This document shows, one piece after another, positions 63,113 to 64,000 of a stretch of 64,000 bases of DNA; position 1 is the stretch's first letter; every line of letters starts with the position of its first letter. This DNA comes from Solirubrobacteraceae bacterium (GTDB taxonomy: Bacteria > Actinomycetota > Thermoleophilia > Solirubrobacterales > Solirubrobacteraceae), in the NCBI GenBank assembly GCA_029263125.1, contig JAJCYD010000014.1, positions 124,001-188,000 of the forward strand. The letters are read 5' to 3'. The position numbers and the translations under genes were made by a program. Under the pieces are notes generated by a model. That model made no database searches, was not told the DNA's origin, and saw only the letters and a program-made list of their open reading frames with translations.

Positions 63113-63473
63113 TCGGTGCGGTGGCGTTACACCCGGCCGATTGCTCGAGTCAGATCCGCCAGTTCCTCGACCTTGTCCCGCAGGCGCCTCAGCAGCGATC
63201 CTCGATCGGAGGGACGCCATCAGCGGATCGTACGTCGGTGGTCGAGGGACGTGTGGCGGTGCGCCGCCAAGAGGTGCCCCTAGCGCGCGAGATGCGGCAG
63301 TCCCTCCCGCGGGGTCACGCACGGGGTTCGACGACCTCGGGGCGCGGGCGATGGACGTTCGGTTTGCGCGAGAAGCAGCGCTGGCGCAGGACAGTCGGCG
63401 CCAGGTCAGCTCGGCGAACACCTGGCGCATCGGCTGAGGGTCTCGCGATCGCGCGCGAGCCGGCATGAAGCGT

Positions 63474-63479
63474 GATACT
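63474..63479 (+). promoter_or_regulatory. -10 element (GATACT), leaderless type
   Basis: GATACT ends 6 bases before the ATG at 63486 and differs from TATACT at the first base. Confidence 0.45.
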
Positions 63480-63485
63480 CGTGAG

Positions 63486-64000
63486 ATGGACGGCGAGTCT
63501 GAGGCCGACCTTCTCGCGGAGGGCTGGCGCGCTCTGGACAACGCGCAGTGGGAGGCCGCGCGCGTGGCATTCGGTGCGTCTCTCGCCGAGGTCGAGACCC
63601 CGGATGCGCTGGAAGGCCTGGGCTTGGCATTGTGGTTCTTGGGCGCCGTGACCGACGGAATCGCCGCGCGCGAGCGGGCGTTCGAGGGCTACGCGCGCGA
63701 GCGGCGCTGCGACGACGCCGCGCGGATCGCGGTGTGGGTGTCCCACCAGCACCTCACCTCCGGCCGCGCCTCGGCCGCGCGCGGCTGGCTGGCGCGCGCC
63801 GAGCGCGCCGTCGAGGGGAGCGGCCCCTGTTCGGGGCAGGGCTGGGTCGCCGTCGAGCGTGCGCGCCACGCCGCTGGCGTGGAGGAGTGCGTCGCGCACG
63901 CGACGCGGGCGATGGCCATCGCTCGCGACCACGGCGACGCCGATCTTGAGGTCTTCGCGCTGAGCCTGCTCGGACGGGCCGAGGTCGACGCCGGGCGCAA
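63486..64000 (+). CDS. TPR-type regulator, 5' part (cut by window end)
   Basis: Open frame from ATG 63486 to the window edge, about 171 residues seen. It begins ADLLAEGWRALDNAQWEAARVAFGASL and continues with helical pairs (ALEGLGLALWFLGAVTDGIAARERAFEGY; VWVSHQHLTSGRASAARGWLARAERAV), the tetratricopeptide-like N-terminal region often found ahead of a LuxR helix-turn-helix. The DNA-binding end is not in the window, so the class is inferred. Confidence 0.75.
   Translation, partial: MDGESEADLLAEGWRALDNAQWEAARVAFGASLAEVETPDALEGLGLALWFLGAVTDGIAARERAFEGYARERRCDDAARIAVWVSHQHLTSGRASAARGWLARAERAVEGSGPCSGQGWVAVERARHAAGVEECVAHATRAMAIARDHGDADLEVFALSLLGRAEVDAGR

Larger units (their letters stand above)
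63006..63485 (+). other. intergenic region after lon
   Basis: 480 bases with no convincing gene. Two GC-rich hairpins follow lon directly (63027-63058 and 63079-63112). The rest carries only short spurious frames up to the promoter of the next gene. Confidence 0.5.

Noticed and set aside
1-64000. tRNA, rRNA, CRISPR, transposase, integrase or prophage genes.
   Set aside because: Looked for and not seen; no T-loop GGTTCGA-type signatures outside genes, no regularly spaced repeats, no transposase-like proteins.

Overview
The window is very GC-rich (about 70% by eye) and reads as chromosome of a high-GC actinobacterium. SigB-type partner switching, an ANTAR regulator, FHA/ParA, a MarP-like protease, Ku and a MacB-type exporter with a NarL-type two-component system all point that way. 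The gene mix would suit the Solirubrobacterales/Thermoleophilia, but that placement is inference. I see no rRNA, tRNA, CRISPR array, IS element or prophage; the accessory signs are small (broken genes, fragments and one large palindrome).

Layout. 0-6 kb: alpha/beta hydrolase, deazaflavin-dependent reductase, SelO, a secreted protein, thrC-thrB. 5.8-16.5 kb: cell-envelope and chromosome genes (L,D-transpeptidase, ParA, zinc-ribbon/FHA protein, lipoprotein, MecA_N-type PBP divergent from a MarP-like protease, TopB, D,D-carboxypeptidase, HNH nuclease). 16.5-23.2 kb: an AddB/AddA-like helicase-nuclease pair preceded by a 44-bp palindrome. 23-32 kb: YihY, ANTAR regulator, SigB-type sigma factor with an upstream leader ORF, HAD phosphatase, a small ABC transporter, Ku, topoisomerase IB, and an RsbW / degenerate GHKL / STAS operon. 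31.8-37.9 kb: gltB-gltD. 38-49.8 kb: stress membrane protein, Spo0M-like protein, frameshifted Nudix gene, FMO-TetR pair, unknown zinc-motif proteins, a FlgM-like ORF, a sigma factor fused to an anti-sigma-like zinc finger, amidohydrolase, an E/P/A repeat protein, CYTH and tandem ribbon-helix-helix proteins. 49.8-57.4 kb: four-gene ABC-exporter operon divergent from a histidine kinase/response regulator pair; the kinase carries a duplicated, dead first module. 57.4-64 kb: methyltransferase remnant, MFS gene with an early in-frame stop, methyltransferase, Uma2-type nuclease, Lon, and the start of a TPR-type regulator cut by the window end.

How the genes work together. thrC-thrB make threonine and gltBD assimilate ammonium. 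SigB, the ANTAR protein and the RsbW/STAS operon look like parts of one general-stress circuit split over about 7 kb. AddAB-like proteins and Ku give recombination and end-joining functions. The exporter operon and the two-component pair are probably one signal-responsive efflux unit. The strongest genome-wide signal is leaderless transcription: many starts have no Shine-Dalgarno sequence but have a TANNNT -10 element 6-10 bases upstream, on both strands.
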